64,000 nucleotides of DNA from Struthio camelus (Eukaryota; Chordata; Aves; Struthioniformes; Struthionidae), in contig NC_090982.1 in the NCBI RefSeq assembly GCF_040807025.1, positions 84,742,963 through 84,806,962 on the forward strand, in the 5' to 3' direction. Within the stretch, counting starts at the first letter, position 1. The number at the start of each line of letters is the position of its first letter. A model generated the notes under the pieces. It did not search any database. It was given only the letters and a program-made list of their open reading frames with translations, and was not told the DNA's origin. Shown here one piece after another: positions 26,801-41,800 of this stretch. The position numbers and the translations under genes were made by a program.

Positions 26801-29800
26801 GGTCCTACGTGTTTTGTAAATGGTGAATCAGGTTTTTTTGCACACATACCGATGTATTATTCATATTTCGATTCTACTTAAGCCTCTGTTTGACACATTC
26901 ACACGACACACATGAATTACCGGTATTAAAAGCAACCTATTTTATGCTCTGTATTGATCTAATCTGCTCTCTTTAATCAGGTGTGGTACAGCCCAAGAGA
27001 AACTAATAAAAGGGTAACAAGGTGACCACCACTGAAAGTTGCTAGACATAAGTGATGACATTTGCTGCCCCTATGTCCACTTCCACGCAACAGTTTGTCA
27101 CCTCCATGTGTGGCAAAACGTACCTTTCATTTCAACCACACTGATAGCTGTGATCCAGTATAGCAGACGGGAATCTACTACACTGATTTAATGTATATAA
27201 CTTCTACTAGGCTTTTAAACTAAAGTAAACTATGTCAAGCCTGGACTGTGCTACAGATTAAAATTAGGACACAAGCTTTATATAAAGAGGGCCCCAGAGG
27301 TGGACACAAAGGGCCTGAAAATATAAATAGTGAAGGTAGGACCTAAAAAATATTCTTACTTCTCATTTGATGCCTAATTAAATTAAGAAAGCAATGAGCC
27401 AAAATCTGACCTAATTCCTGCTAGTATGAAATCAGAGAAATTCACTGATCTATGTACAGTTACTCTAGACTTACGACAATGTACCTAAGGTCAGAAAATG
27501 GGCCAACAGAAGTAAAAGATTTTTCATTTTTTACAAAACACATCATGAACCTGTGAGCTGGCTGTCATATGCCATGACCCAGGCAAAGAGCTTAACAGGT
27601 TTCAGAGAGAGATTACGTATGCATGTGAATAATAATAACATCTTTCCTGTATATCTTAAGGATGATAAAAGTCCATAATCTGGTGACACAAGTGGGACAT
27701 CCCAGACAACACAAAACCTCAATAATACCAGACGTGGTGGGAAGAACAGCAGAAAGATATCCAACCTCAGGTGTCTCTGAACACCCTGGAGCCTACAGAC
27801 TGATTAGTACAACCCTCAACGGCAGTACTGAGCTGGCTTTCTGCAGCCACTGTCTTCCTTATCTGAGCTAATTAACCTTATTGAACTTGGGAAGTATAAC
27901 ATGGAGATACCCTCTACAACCTTCCAGTTTTTTCTCAGTCCGAGGAGCTACTGTCCTCCTGAGTCTGGGCTTATGCTGCCAGATACAGAAAGGGACAGCG
28001 CTGAGCCTGATTTAATAAATAATCTGGGACTTGTGCTATGCAACCACAGTGACAGCACCACTTCAGAAACACAGGTCCAAGGCACATGTGTTGTGCCCGA
28101 AAGGAGTTTTTAAGGTCTGGCCAAGTTGTGTGCCACACAAAAGAGGAGAAAAATGCCCTGGGAAAATATAGCCATGTTCACATGGCACTGCTCCTGGGCT
28201 AATGTCCACAGAATGATAAACCCACAACCTGAATAACAGTGCAGGCTGAATAAGAGCATTAAACTTTGGGCCATAACTCAATGATTAATCAAGTGGAGTT
28301 AGGGACAAATACGCCCCCAAAGCATCATTTTTAAATACCTATCATACAATGGGGTGTTTTTTCAAAACATTTCATTTTGCGCAAGAAGCAGACTATCGAT
28401 TTGGCCAGTTCGGCAAATCCCATGTTTCAGTGCGAGAGAGAATAGCTTTACAATCCTTTATTTGTGGTGATTACCGAAACACGAAGTCTGCACTGTCAAT
28501 CTCCCGGCCACATCTGCTGTTCTTCAAAATTCCTCCGTTCCCAACCACCGCACATTTCTTAAACTGGGAGCGGTGGTATGGCATATCCTGCAACATAACA
28601 GCAAGGAAACAGTCAGGTCTTGAAACAGAGAGGCAACAAGTCTTCCCCCTTTTTTTATTTTTTGGTGCAGCTGTACCTTGGATAAAAAGCCTGTGGATGC
28701 AGTAATCAAAGGAAGCTGTCACTGGTTCTGGCATGCAGTACTCTCATGGTACACATGAACTGATGGGATTATTTTCTTTGCAATTAGAGATGCTATAGCC
28801 AACTAATTCAGAGGGAAAAAAACAATGACCTTTTTTTGTCCACGCTTCATAATAGAAGAAGCAATTTTAGAGACTTGCTTTCCCTTCTGATTTCCATATA
28901 GGGGCATAAACCATAAAATTAGTGTAGCCCAGGTGTAGCCTTCTGAGTTGCCTGCAAGCTGTTCACTCCTCAGGCTGACGTCCTGCTTTTGAGAAGTCTG
29001 TACACAGTCCCTGAGCAGCTTGTAAAGCCCAAGAGGTCTCTCTAAATCAGACAGAATATTACAGGTATTTATCAGAACCTAGCTCAAATTCTAGTGCTTG
29101 CTACCCATGCCTCACCAACTGTGCTAACAGCATTAGTGATTTTTAATTAGCACTTGTACTACCAGCAGCACCTAGCACCTTTGGTCAGGTACCTCTGCAG
29201 GCTTAGAGAGGACGAATCCTTCTGTAATCTGTGGGGCAAAATTTTGTCTTCAAACACACGCGTGCAGCTGCTGATAAAGCCAGACAGAGCTATAATCGCA
29301 AAACTGAGAACAGAACTGGGCCGTTAGAGTGAGAGGGTTATGATGCAAAACTGAGTCGAGCTACACCTTATGAATATGTAAAGAAGTGCTTATATAAGCA
29401 CGAGAGCACTCCTTTTGGTACATACATATTTTATCAATAATTTTATACCGCAAACTACAGGGAGATGCAATTGTGGCATGACATTTCTGGGTGATTCTTC
29501 CCAGAATCCTTTCACAGCATTCGTTAGACACTAGGCAAGAGGACATGCAATTACACCTATTTGAGAAAAGCAATAGCTCTCTGACAGAAAGGCATTATAA
29601 ACCCATCTGTGCTTTATCAAGGGGTTCCTTAGTACAAAATGCCTAGGCACTCCTGACAGGGGGATCAGAAACCAGGTCCCCCACACTAATCACAGGGCTC
29701 TTGCCGTTACAGTCTTGCTCACTCTCTTTCGGCCCTGTGTCTCCAACACCTGCTGTGCAGCAGTCTGGCTCCAGCTAGGCAGAGGGTGGCTTTGGCCACA

Positions 29801-32800
29801 TAACTGCTGCCCAATGAATCCTAAAGGCACTTAGGCATGGGATAGATGCTGCAAAGTATCCTCAAGGCATATCTGCATAACTACAACAGCACTTATGGGA
29901 TGCTCCCAGCAAAAGCATAGGCACCCTTAGTCTGTCATGCACCTGCGCAATTAGGTAAGGTTTTTGAGGACTCTCCTGGACTATGGACTACGCCATTTTA
30001 AATTCATGAGGTGCGCCTCACGATAAATCAGTAGTCATAAAAGCCCATTTCTGCACATAAATCACATTGTGTAATGGGAATTGCTCACTGCTTGAAGCAT
30101 TTACACTTTGAACAGCCATCAGGTCAAGGATTATTTGCTGAAAATCTTTGGAATAACCTTTATGATGAATATATTTAAGATTTCCACAGCCTGTTCACAG
30201 AGAAGCTGCAAACAGAAATAAGGATAAAAATAGTCAGTCATCGTGAATGTGAATTATAAAATGGTCATGCCACAAAAAGACAGGCCTACCCAAAATGTTG
30301 AACTTAACGTATCTAGATGAGACCTTAACAACTTCTGGTGAGTAAGTGCCTTTTTTATTCATATTTCTTAAGTTATTTCAATCGCCACTTTGTTGTTTGG
30401 TCAATAATATTCTTCAGAGAAATGCATACTGGAGCAGATGATCGCTAGAAAGTAGGATAATCATTGGAATATCATATGGAAAATAAACATATTCACAGTA
30501 TAAGCAGTGATGCTTGCAGGAATGTCAAACAGTGAACTGCTAAGTGCTTGCCTACAGGACTTTTATCTAATGCAGCAAGTAGAGTGAAGGTGATTCTGCA
30601 AATAGATACAGGCATGAAGCACCTTTGGAAACATTTTGAAGATTTCCTGGTTGATATGGAAGATTCCACTCGTATCCACTTCATACTTCAGTTTAGTCCC
30701 CAAGGGAGTATTTTTCTGGGTGGTGAACAGAAAGGCGGGGGCATTGCAACACCTTGACAAAGTAGACCTGTAAAACAAAAAAGAGATGACTAAAAGGAGC
30801 TGATAACATGCTTTAGGAGTTGCAATCAGTATTGAAAACACCTCTGAACTGCAGCTGGCAAGGCATTTTCTGTCAAAACTTCTTTTTAATTGTGCAAGAG
30901 GTAAAATGGTGATGAACCAGAAGAGACGAGACCTCTTTAACTGGCACTGCTCTCGGCTGCAGGAAATGCATGTGCAAACCCTGCTCTGCTCCAGCCCACA
31001 AAGCTGAGCTTCTTCCATACCCTGGGGAAACCATCCTAATGAATTGGGCTCTCTCTGCTTTAGAGGTCTTGCACTTTTATAAATCATTCACCAGGCACTG
31101 GGCAGGAAACCTGTGGGGATCTGGAAGCCTGTTAGGGCAGGGACTTAAACACAGCAATACCTAAAGATACTACCCACCTACCAGTCTACGTGGAGCATGG
31201 CACACCTTGATTGCAAAAGACTTCTAAAGGCCTTGGTTTTGTCCTTGAGCTTGCATATCCCCATAAGGGGGATGATATGGCCCAGACAGACAGGTGTCAG
31301 GGAGATTGGTCAGAGCTACACTCCAAAATCTCAGACAAATAGCCCAAATTTTCGTTCTCACTAGAATAAAATGGCAGGTATTTCAATGGAAACACAAAGA
31401 GTTTTGAAATCTCAAAAATGGGATTAACAGGATGAGAGAAAACCCATTCAGCTCTGATCCCTTTACCACAAGTTTCATATGAAACCTAAATAGGAAGAGC
31501 AGCTTGCCAATTAGGGGTCCATTCCTTAGCTCCCATCTTTCCCTGAATGCCTTTCTACTTTTACTGCTGGAACCAAAAGCCCTGACTTAATCCCACTCTT
31601 ACTCCATTGCCAGTTTGTTTCTCAGCCAATACATCTTATACCTTTAATGAAAAATACATGTTGCAGCATGAACCTGAAGACAAAGCCAAATGGCTCTCAA
31701 ATACCCTACATTAAATACTTTGCCTCTAGAGTATGTGGCCTTGTTATGAGTTGGAAAAATAAATCAGTGCTTTTTATGTATTTTATTACAAGCATCACAA
31801 AGGAAATACAGAATTATATAAACATTTCAGTGATGTCCAACTACTATTATATACTTGACTCATGGAAAATGACGCAATATGATGATCAGATCAAGGCAGC
31901 AATAGATATTGAATGAACTGATGAATAATTTCAAATAACTAAATCATTAAATAACTAAGAGCAAGTAATGGAATTGCACTGTGAAGTCTGTCTGAGATTT
32001 GAAAAAACTCTTCTTCGTTAGTTCTGCATTAAGGTATTGCAAGAGGTGCTGTTCTTTAATCTAACATCCAACTAATTTTCCACAGGCACATTCCTTAAGG
32101 TGAATGTCTGATCTCTCATGGAGGAAGATTGTTCAGGAAATTGTTCTCCTTTCTCTAAAGTTACAAGAGTTAGCGTGTTTTTCCTGCTTCATCCCTCCCT
32201 GCTGCTTATGTAGCTGCCTTTTAACTTTCCTGGCTTCCTTGCATCTTACGTGAGGCCCAGAGCTGGCACAGTCCAAAAGCACACAGCTCAGCGCTGTTAT
32301 ACCACTTCCTTTTAACTTTGCGGCACCTACTAGTCTAATTCCAAACTTGGAGACTTCTGTCTGCTTTTAAGGGACTGCAGATTCTCCACAAGTTCACACA
32401 CTGATGTTGCTGTCCCTAAAGACAAAAATGAAACAGACTCTGAATGTCCTTGCTTTCTTGATTCACATGACTATTCTTCATAGAATCAGCTAATGAAGGT
32501 TTGGATACATCTAGATGCTGGTGGGAGTTTCTTAGGCAGTGATAGATCAACCAGGCTGGTATAGCCAGTGACAAGATTATTTCATCTCTTCTCTCTCTCA
32601 GTGCTCTGAGTAGGATGGAAGGGGGTGCTTTGCTTAAAGTGCTGGTGTTGGTGGTCAGTGCTGGTGACCTAAGAGAGAGTGATAGTCCTCCAGGTGGTCT
32701 TAGATAATCATTTCTTATCACTCCCCCTCCAGGCTGAGCTGCATACTTCAGCGTGCTCCTTGCACTCTGGACACAGTCATTAAGACCCAGTCCTCTCACT

Positions 32801-35800
32801 CCAACCAGTCTTTAAGCCTTGCGCCATGATAGCTCTAATCCTGAAAGCTCATCTTGCAAAATGGACTGATAGTTGCCTGTCAAATATTTTCCAGGAAAAA
32901 GGTGATCAGGAGTAGTCAGCATGGATTCACCAAAGGGAAATCATGCTTAACCAACTTGATAGCCTTCTATGATGGGACAACTGGCTGGGTAGATGAGGGC
33001 AGAGCAGTGGATGTTGTCTACCTGGACTTCAGCAAGGCTTTGGACACTGTCTCCCATAGCAGCCTCATAAGCAAGCTCAGGAAGTGTGGGCTGGATGAGT
33101 GGATGGTGAGGTGAATTGAGAGCTGGCTGAATGGCAGAGCTCAGAGGGTTGTGGTCAGTGGCGCAGAGTCTAGTTGGAGGCCTGTAGCTAGCGGTGCCCC
33201 CCAGGGGTCAGTCCTGGGTCCAGTCTTGTTCAATATATTCATCAATGACCTGGAGGAAGGGACAGAGTGCACCCTCAGCAAGTTTGCTGATGATACTAAA
33301 CTGGGGGGAAAGGCTGACACCCCAGAAGACTGTGCTGCCGTTCAGAGGGACCTGGACAGGCTGGAGAGCTGGGCAGAGAGGAACCTCATGAAGTTCAACA
33401 AAGGCAAGTGCAGGGTCCTGCACCTAGGCAGGAAGAACCCCATGCACCAGGACAAGCTGTGACCTGACCTGCTGGAGAGCAGATCTGTAGAGAAAGACCT
33501 GGGAGTCCTGGTGGACAAGTTGACCATGAACCAGCAACGTACCCTTGTGGCCAAGAAGGCCAACGGTATCCTGGGCTGCATTAGGCAGAGTGTTGCCAGC
33601 AGGTCGAGGGAGGTAATCCTGCCCCTCTCCTCAGCCCTGGGGAGGCCTCACCTGGAGTCCTGTGTCCAGTTCTGGGCTCTCCAGTACAAAGAGACAAGGA
33701 GCTCCTGAAGTGAGCCCAGTGAAGGGCTACAAAGATGATGAAGGGATTGGAACATATGAAGAAAGGCTGAGAGAGCTGGGCCTGTTTAGCCTGGAGAAGA
33801 GAAGGCTCAGGGGGGATCTGATGAATGTGTCCAAGTATCTGAAGGGAGGGTGTCAAGAGGATGGGCCAGACTCTTCTCTGTGGTGCCCAGCAACAGGACA
33901 AGAGGCAACGGGCACAAACTGAAACACAGGAAGTTCCGTCTGAACATGAGGAAAAACTTTTTTCCTGTGAGGGTGACTGAGCACTGGCATGGGTTGCCCA
34001 GAGAGGTAGGGGAATCTCCTTCCCTGGAGATATTCATCCCATCTGGATGCGATCCTGGGAAATATGCTCTAGGTGACCCTGCTTGAGCAGGGGGGTTGGA
34101 CTAGATGATTTCCAGAGGTTCCTTCCAACCTCAACCTTTCTGTGATTCTGTGAAAAAATATACCAAAAAAACCCCATGTGTGGCGTTCATGCTGGAAAAC
34201 TTGGTATGAGACTTCCACCTGGGACTAACAGTTATTTTTAAAGATGCTAAATCAGCAAATCCATTCTCACATTCTCTCATTAACTCTATCTAGTTATCTA
34301 GATATCTAGATATCTAGTTCCTGGAATTATGCAAGAGAACAGAGAGAAAGCTGTAGGGCCTTATTCTAAACAGCAGTGAATCATCCCACTGACTTACAGA
34401 CTCGCCAGTCTATATTCCACTTACTCTGGAATAATCTGTTTTCACTGTACCTACTCAAATAAGGCTCTTGAATATACAAATATACAACGTTCAGATATTG
34501 TTTTGGCTTAATTCTACTATTGCCTCACAAGACTAATTGTACACACTGTATCTTGAAATGACCATTGAAGACCTTCTGCAAAGAGGAGGTCATATGAGGG
34601 AAGATAAAGTATTACAGAAACAAACTGCAGAGGTGTCTGAAGACTAGAAGAAGTATCTGAAGTTAGTCAGGGAGTAATCGCTGAGAAGCTATTAAAAAAA
34701 GGAGGAACTGAAAAACAAGTGTACACTATACACTACAGAAACCTATATAGTACAGAAAAAAACCCAGTTTAAGGTTTTTGTGGGGCAAATTTTCAGTGTC
34801 ACCAATGATACTACCATTTTACACCACCAGAGATAGGCCTGCAGTTAATGTAGGAGGTGTAAACATTAACTCTTGGCTTCAGGCTCACTTCTGCATGAAT
34901 CTTACCCAGAAAAGCCTTTCCCATTCCAAATTCTTTGCCTCTGCTGGGACGACTGTCCCCCATGCTCCAGAAATTCTCTTTCACCCTTGCTGTTGACTTT
35001 TTGAAAGTAAGAAAAGTTGATATTTATTCATTTCAAAGTAATTCTTACTCAGTTTCATTAATGTGGACCATTCTTACTTGAATAAGTTAGCTTCTGTGAC
35101 ATTCATCTCCCATTTGCACATCTGTAGGCTCTTCCACCTGTCAAACAATTCAGTTTGTTTAACCCTAAAAGATAAAAAGAAAGAAAATCAAAATTTACTT
35201 TATTACAAGGCATTCAACTCCTTCACCAGCTGCAGCGAGGAGAACGTGCATGGGGGAAACCAGTCAGTCCACCCAGTGCAAACAATATCATTCATATTTC
35301 TTCTTCTCCTCAGAGACAGCAACTCCGAGCCAAGTATACACAGGTACTGATGGAGTTCTTCAGCTGTTTGGAGCTGTTTTCTCTTCCTTGATAGACATAC
35401 TCTGTTTTTTCAGGAGAAAAGATGACATACTGAGCAAGAAGCATCCACCCCACCACATTTTGCCAGAAGCCTGCAGGGAAGCTAATGAGTTTGGCGCCTG
35501 CTGCGGCTTTGGGAGGAAAAGTTGCACTTAGCAGGATGACCCAACAGAGGAGGTACTGACAGAGAAGATGCTTTAGGGGGTTTGCCAGCTACTGTTATGG
35601 GAGGCTTTCCTCATATTTTGATGGGGGTATGTTAATCCATGAGATCGTACAAAACAAGCTGTTGGTAAATGCATTTTACAACCTGAGATACCACAGGTAG
35701 TGACAGGCATTTGTGAGGGTAAGAGGACATGGAAAGCTCTTTATATAAGGATTTGTTACTCCTCCTCTGTTCAATAAATATACTTTTAGATAGATCAAAT

Positions 35801-38800
35801 AGTGGCACACCTGCTTCCTCTAGACTGACACAGGGTGACATATTTTTTGTGGTATCATCAATTACAACAATCAATTACATTACTTTCTCTGTTTCACTTT
35901 CTTCCTCACAATCTTTTCTCATGTGCTGCAGTCAAAGACGTATGCTCAGTTTATGAAAGTGCATTGTAAGCCATGGGCTTAACATTACTGGCGATTGCAG
36001 GCTTCATTTCTGGGTGAGGGACTGGGGAGAAGCTTCAAGTGCAGGAACTTGCAGAAAATGTAATTAAGGCAACGCAGATTTCTTTACTAATTAGTTATCT
36101 CATGGAACTATGTCCCAGAAAAATACGTCTGCAGATTTAGCAAGTAAAAGACAGTGTCTTAATCTCCTGGACAAAGGAAAAGGCAGCAGTGGAGAAAGCT
36201 CAAGAAACTGCTTCTACTTTAGAGTTTATACATACTCTTCCATATTTGGACAACAGAAATAACTGAGGTCTTGCAAACATCTATAGCTACAAAGCAATGC
36301 CATATCCTGGCTGGGATATTTTGAAATCTCAGATTTCTTCAAGACTGATAGATCTTAATGTATTCTTTTCAGGTGTGAGGGCTCTGAATGTCTGAATAAA
36401 GCAAAGATTTTAAAGAGAATTACATATTTAAAGTGAATCAATTTTAAGATTTCCCAGGCTGTGGAAGTCACAGGAAGCAATTAGGTCATATTGTACTTCC
36501 TGTGGCCCACGAGAGCATGTTATCTTAGAAATCTTCCATTACCGTAAGGGCTGACAGGAAATGTAGATATTTTGCGAGCACATTAGAAGAATCCAGCATA
36601 GCAAAAAAGAGCTCATTGTCAAATGGTATCAGCCGCACAAGTCAGGCTGACTCTATCCAATTGAGTGGGAGTCCACTAACATCTATGTGCCATTGGATAA
36701 GATGGAGAGAGACGAATAATCTTCTGTACCATCTGATAAGTATGCAGAAATGCAATACAAAACTCACTATCTTCAGCAGAACATTGGCAGAAGTGTCAAA
36801 TTCTCACCCCTTCTACTTATTTTTAAGCAAGGAAAGTCAGCAAGCAGTGCAAAGTTGTTACTTGTGTATCCTTCATCCAGTACCAACAACAGAAGACAAG
36901 GACATAACCTACATTTTTCTGTGCACAGTCAGAGAGGGAGACATGCTCAAAATTCATGCAGACCTGGAGCGACAAATTGTATTTGCTGTGGCCTTGACTG
37001 CTCCTTTCATTAACAATACGCACTTGTATAGTACCTCTCAGCTGAGGTACTGAATGCATTTCACAGGCATTAGTAAGCCTTGTGGATTGTAGGTAAGATT
37101 ATTAAATATGAAAGCCACTGGTTTTAGACATAGTAAGGGATTAGGCATACTCTAAGCACCTAAATTCAGTACTGAAAATGCAAAAGGATAACATGAAAAT
37201 ATCCTGCTTTGCTCTGTCTAAACCCTGCAGTGCCTGAACTCCATGGGCAACCTTTTTTTTTGCCTCATTCCATCTTTACGGTTTTATGGCTATGTCTCAG
37301 GCAACACATTTGCTTCCTGATGTACATATAGGACCACAGAAGACAAAATAAAGATATTGTACTATTTGTCAGAATCACAGTTTCTTACTTTTTCACTAGA
37401 TGTGTTGTTAACTTGTGCAACTCATTGCCACAGGAAATTGTGGACGTCAAAAGTATAAACGGGCTCAGAAAAGATCTAAACAAATTAACAGAGAAGAGAT
37501 TCATTCTTGACTCTGATTACAGTGGTCTAAACACCACCTACGGCTCAGAGAGTCCCCATACCAGTATTTGTTATAAGGATTCAACCTCATTCTGCTGCAT
37601 TTCTTAGCCTTCACTATTGGCCACTGTCAAAGACAAGGTATTAGGCTAGATGGGCATCTACTCATAGCCAGTCCGGCAGTTCTTACCTTTGAACTACCCT
37701 CAGTAGAGATCCTAGAATAGAATATTACAAACAATATTACAATTGTGGTATTTAATTCCAGCTACTCATAGTGGGCTTGACAGGAATTCCTCAATGTGTG
37801 TGAAAAGCCTCCAATTATTTCCAGTGGACAACAGATCACACTGAAATGTCACTATTTTCACAGATAACAGAACCTCAGAAATCCTTGATGAGATCCCTGT
37901 TCATGTGATCTCTTGAGCCTTGCATCTCTGACAACCTTATAAGTGACCCTTTTCATCCTACCTGAAAGGTGGCAAACATTCATTCATACTTACATAGACA
38001 AAACCTTCACTGCAATGATATCCTGCCGTAATTCGAGGCATTTTGTGGAGTTGTATTCCAAAGGGCCTTCATAAAACTCAAAGTACCTGAAGGAGAATAA
38101 GGGCAAAGGTTATAAATAAGCCCTAGACTTGAAAACAGATCTTATGCATCAAGGGAAAGTGCTTAAAGTTGTCATCTGTGATCCCTGCCTAACTTAAGAC
38201 TACACTATCTGACCCAAAGGCCGGTTATTATTTCACAGGAAAGCGTGGACATCGTTGTCGATGACAGAACAACCACTCATGTCCAGTTTGTCCACGCATC
38301 TAGAAATTCAAACACTAATTGTAAGATGTTCAAGAGAGAGCGCTCAGCAGTTTCCATTTTGCTAATTTAAACTAAATGGCCAGGTTATTAGAAAGCATCT
38401 AACTGAATTCCCATTTCTTTAAGGCTGTAAGTGGCTACGCTTTCAGAAGAGTTCTTCTCCCTTGTAGGCACCAACAAGGACTAGCTACGTTTCCCTGCAG
38501 TCAGCACACAGCAGCTGCCACTGAAAGCAGGGGAAAGCACTGATCGTTTAAGGAACACTGTTCCCACCCTCTGGGTGTCTCAGTGTATGCTGAGAGTTTA
38601 ATAAAAATTCCCTTAAATTTTGTTCTTAGGATAAAAGCAAAAAGCTGGAGGTTGCTTCTTGTCTGTGAAGCCTGTTGTGTAGCTCTATGCAATTGACTTT
38701 TCTCAGGGCTTTACTTTCCAGGTACATTTTGAGGGGAAAGGGAACAGGAGTTTCCTTGTTAAAAATTTGAGATGGTTTTGAGAAAGAAAGGATTTGAAAG

Positions 38801-41800
38801 CTCATGCATATCGCAAATGACAATGCAACTCTTAATTAAAATAGACATATATGTTTACTTTTCCAGTTAAACCGCTCCACCTTAGCCATCAGACTGGGGT
38901 ATAAAACACAACTGTAACAATTCATTGCTATGGACCAAAGGAAGCCCAGGCTGTCCAGTGAATTCAACGAGACTATACTTAAATGACGAAGAGGATTAAG
39001 GGTTTAAATTAAGCTCTGTAACAGCTTCAGCATTCACTATCATAAGTCTGATTCAAACCCAGTTCCTAAGAACTGCATAACCACACAGCAGTTATGGGCC
39101 TAATGAAGAAACACACGGTGAGGACCTGGGGGAAGGGGTATCATGACAGAGGCTAGACGAAGTTATCTTAACTGATCCTTTAAAATATCAGAATTCATGA
39201 TCCTCTATCGACAAACTATCTTTTGAATTTTCAGTTAAAAGGGAAAATACAAGGTTCTCATTTTGGTTCTATTTAAACCATCTCATTGGAAATTTAATAT
39301 TTTGATGTCATATTATTTTAAAATAACATTTTAAAACATGTTTGACCTCGATTTCTGCTCAGTTCCCAATATATAATCCTTAATTAGGCAAACATTGTTA
39401 TTTTCCTTAGCAGCTCATGTTTATAGTCAATAACAAAATTTGGAGGGATTCAAACTTTGATCCATTCCGGAATACTGCTAGTCTCGATAAAGTAGTCACT
39501 AAAGGGGTAGCAGCAGCCATGTCCATAAGAGTTTGTCTGTAGCCTGTACGCTTTCTTCTCCTCCCACAATACTCATTTTTCTTACTCTGTTTTGTGGTAT
39601 CCATTCTTTACCTCGGTTGCTTTGAGTGAGACAAGCCTGAGAGTCTGAATGTGCATGTTCTACACAATGATTAGAGGCAGGAATACATCCCTGTGCAACA
39701 CTCAGCAGGTTACACACCACTCCTACCTCCTGGGGCTAAAGGTGGACAGCAATGGTAAACTAGCTTCATCCTAGCCTTCCACGTAACACTGTATTTCAGT
39801 ACCCTATACGTCCCTCGGAGCAGATAAGAATGAAAAATCTAGATTAATCTTTATTTTTATCTTTCCTGTGGACCTCTGGGTCTGCTGCTAAGTTAGAGAA
39901 CTGCAGCTCAGATGTCAAGCTGCACATGTTATCATGCAGGAATGCTGTAGCAGGGCAAAGCTGGCCTCAGTCAGTGGCACTGGAGACAAAGATGTCATTT
40001 TATGAAACACCTACGAAGTTTCCTGAGTCCCAAAGTTCCCTTTGATCATTGCCTATTTACCCAATCCACAAACCAAAAATAGAGAAGAAAAAGAATGTGC
40101 TCCCGGAGAGGCAGAAGGGTAAGAAGGAGGACTGCTTTTGAAACAGAGTTATTCCATTAGCCTACAGTTTAGAAAAGCACTGTCCTGCAAGTCATTAACT
40201 CTCACAAGTACCTCATCTCCTAAATAGCTCCAGCATTTCCAGCAGACTCACTGGGAGAGCTGAGTTCACGATTTGGCTCCTTGTGGAAGTACAAAGGGAG
40301 AACCACAAAACAAACCCAGATGACACCCTCCTGATGGGAAACCCACACACCTCCTTAGACAGAGGGGACACTGGCCGCACAGTCGCTGCCTGACTCCAGG
40401 GGACTCTCCACGGTGGGAGCTCTACTTGGTCTCCATGTTCATACGGTCATTTTCTCTGCAATGAGTAAGGAGAAGCTGCTACTTGCCGCAAGGTGAACTC
40501 GACTGAAGCTAACTCATCCTGAGCCACTGAATCACCATCATCTGGACTGTCATTCACAAGCCCTGAACCAGGTCTGAAGGATCCAGACTGACGCTATGCC
40601 GCCTTAGCACTAATGCTACTGATGGTGCAGCGCTTAGGTTGCAAGTGTTAATGACATGGCAATAGCATTAATCCATGAGACAGCATCTAATCAATAGATA
40701 GAAAAAAATCTGTTTTTCCCTTCCTTCTCCCTCAAGTATTCCTACTATTTATTTGCTTTCACATTTTCCCCGTGCTTCAGATACTGAAGTGGATTAGCAG
40801 AGGCAGCTCCCTGGAGCACTTGGCTGACCTCTTCCTCAGAATGCTTCACATTGTATTTTTCCAGGATGCAGGTTTCACACAGCACGAGGCTCTGACGCAA
40901 GGAATATGGGCCTCCCTCAAGCACTGCAGATGTCCTTTAAATCAAGCTCCTCCACTCAGCAAGGCCCACCACGCTCTCCCAGAAGCTCTCAGTCTCACCC
41001 ACTCCCTGGGTTTTGAGTGCTGGTTCTGCCTGTTAACTCCCACTCTAAACCATGCAGTTCCCAGTGAATGAAGATACATTAGCCTGTCAGAAAGCCTAAC
41101 TAGCACAAATGGAAACTGTCCTCCCCATAGTCTTCCTCAGTCTGTTTGATACTCAGCTAGGAAGTAAGGGCATAGTGCAGTTTATTTTGATTTATGCTAT
41201 TGATTAGTGACAACTGACATTTCTGAGTATGCTACTCCTTTTGCTATGGAAAAGGTCTGCATTTCAGCTTTACAAGAATGACAGTCACATTTTATATCCA
41301 TAATGCAAACAGTTGACATAGTAGCCCCAGAATTTCCTGTCCTGGTCTTGCCTTCCCCTCCCCCTGCTGAAATCTTCCCTTCCCCTGCTGAAACTTTTAT
41401 CCCTCAAAGACCACAAGTTTACAGGAAAACATATCAAAACAGAAATTCATGATTCTTTACAAGAGGGAACACAACTGCAATTGAATCAGGACATAGTATG
41501 CATTTACACATAGGGAAACTGTATTTTCCAACAGAACTGGACACCGCATACAACCCACTGCTCCATCCATATGCTTCCTTACTCAGGAACCTTACAAGTG
41601 TACTAGAGTACAATCTCCCAAGCACGTGGGGATTCATACTCACCCAGCAGGGTCAGCACATGACAAAAAGGTGCCACATATCAAAGTCAGTTCCAATTTT
41701 CTAATCGATGGTGTTTTTCCATTATCAAATCCCTCCTCTTAACTTCATACAAGCTGCAAGTGCTGGGAGAGGATTCTTTCTTTATGACCCTCAGTACTGA

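Larger units (their letters stand above)
30768..35077 (-). other. ST8SIA5: ST8SIA5 intron carrying a CR1 LINE
   Basis: This 4.3-kb intron contains the CR1 copy at about 32885-34155 in the opposite orientation to the gene, and an ATCTAGAT-type repeat at 34285-34319. The GC-richer stretch at 32470-32850 just before the CR1 shows nothing I can identify. Confidence 0.85.

Noticed and set aside
30563..31087. 174-codon minus-strand frame as a single-exon protein
   Set aside because: Only 30623-30767 is ST8SIA5 exon, bounded by an acceptor and a donor; the rest is intron read-through.
32854..33462. Two plus-strand open frames with reverse-transcriptase motifs as a host gene or a retron-like system
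   Set aside because: The motif order, stops between frames and 3' terminus identify a truncated CR1 LINE.
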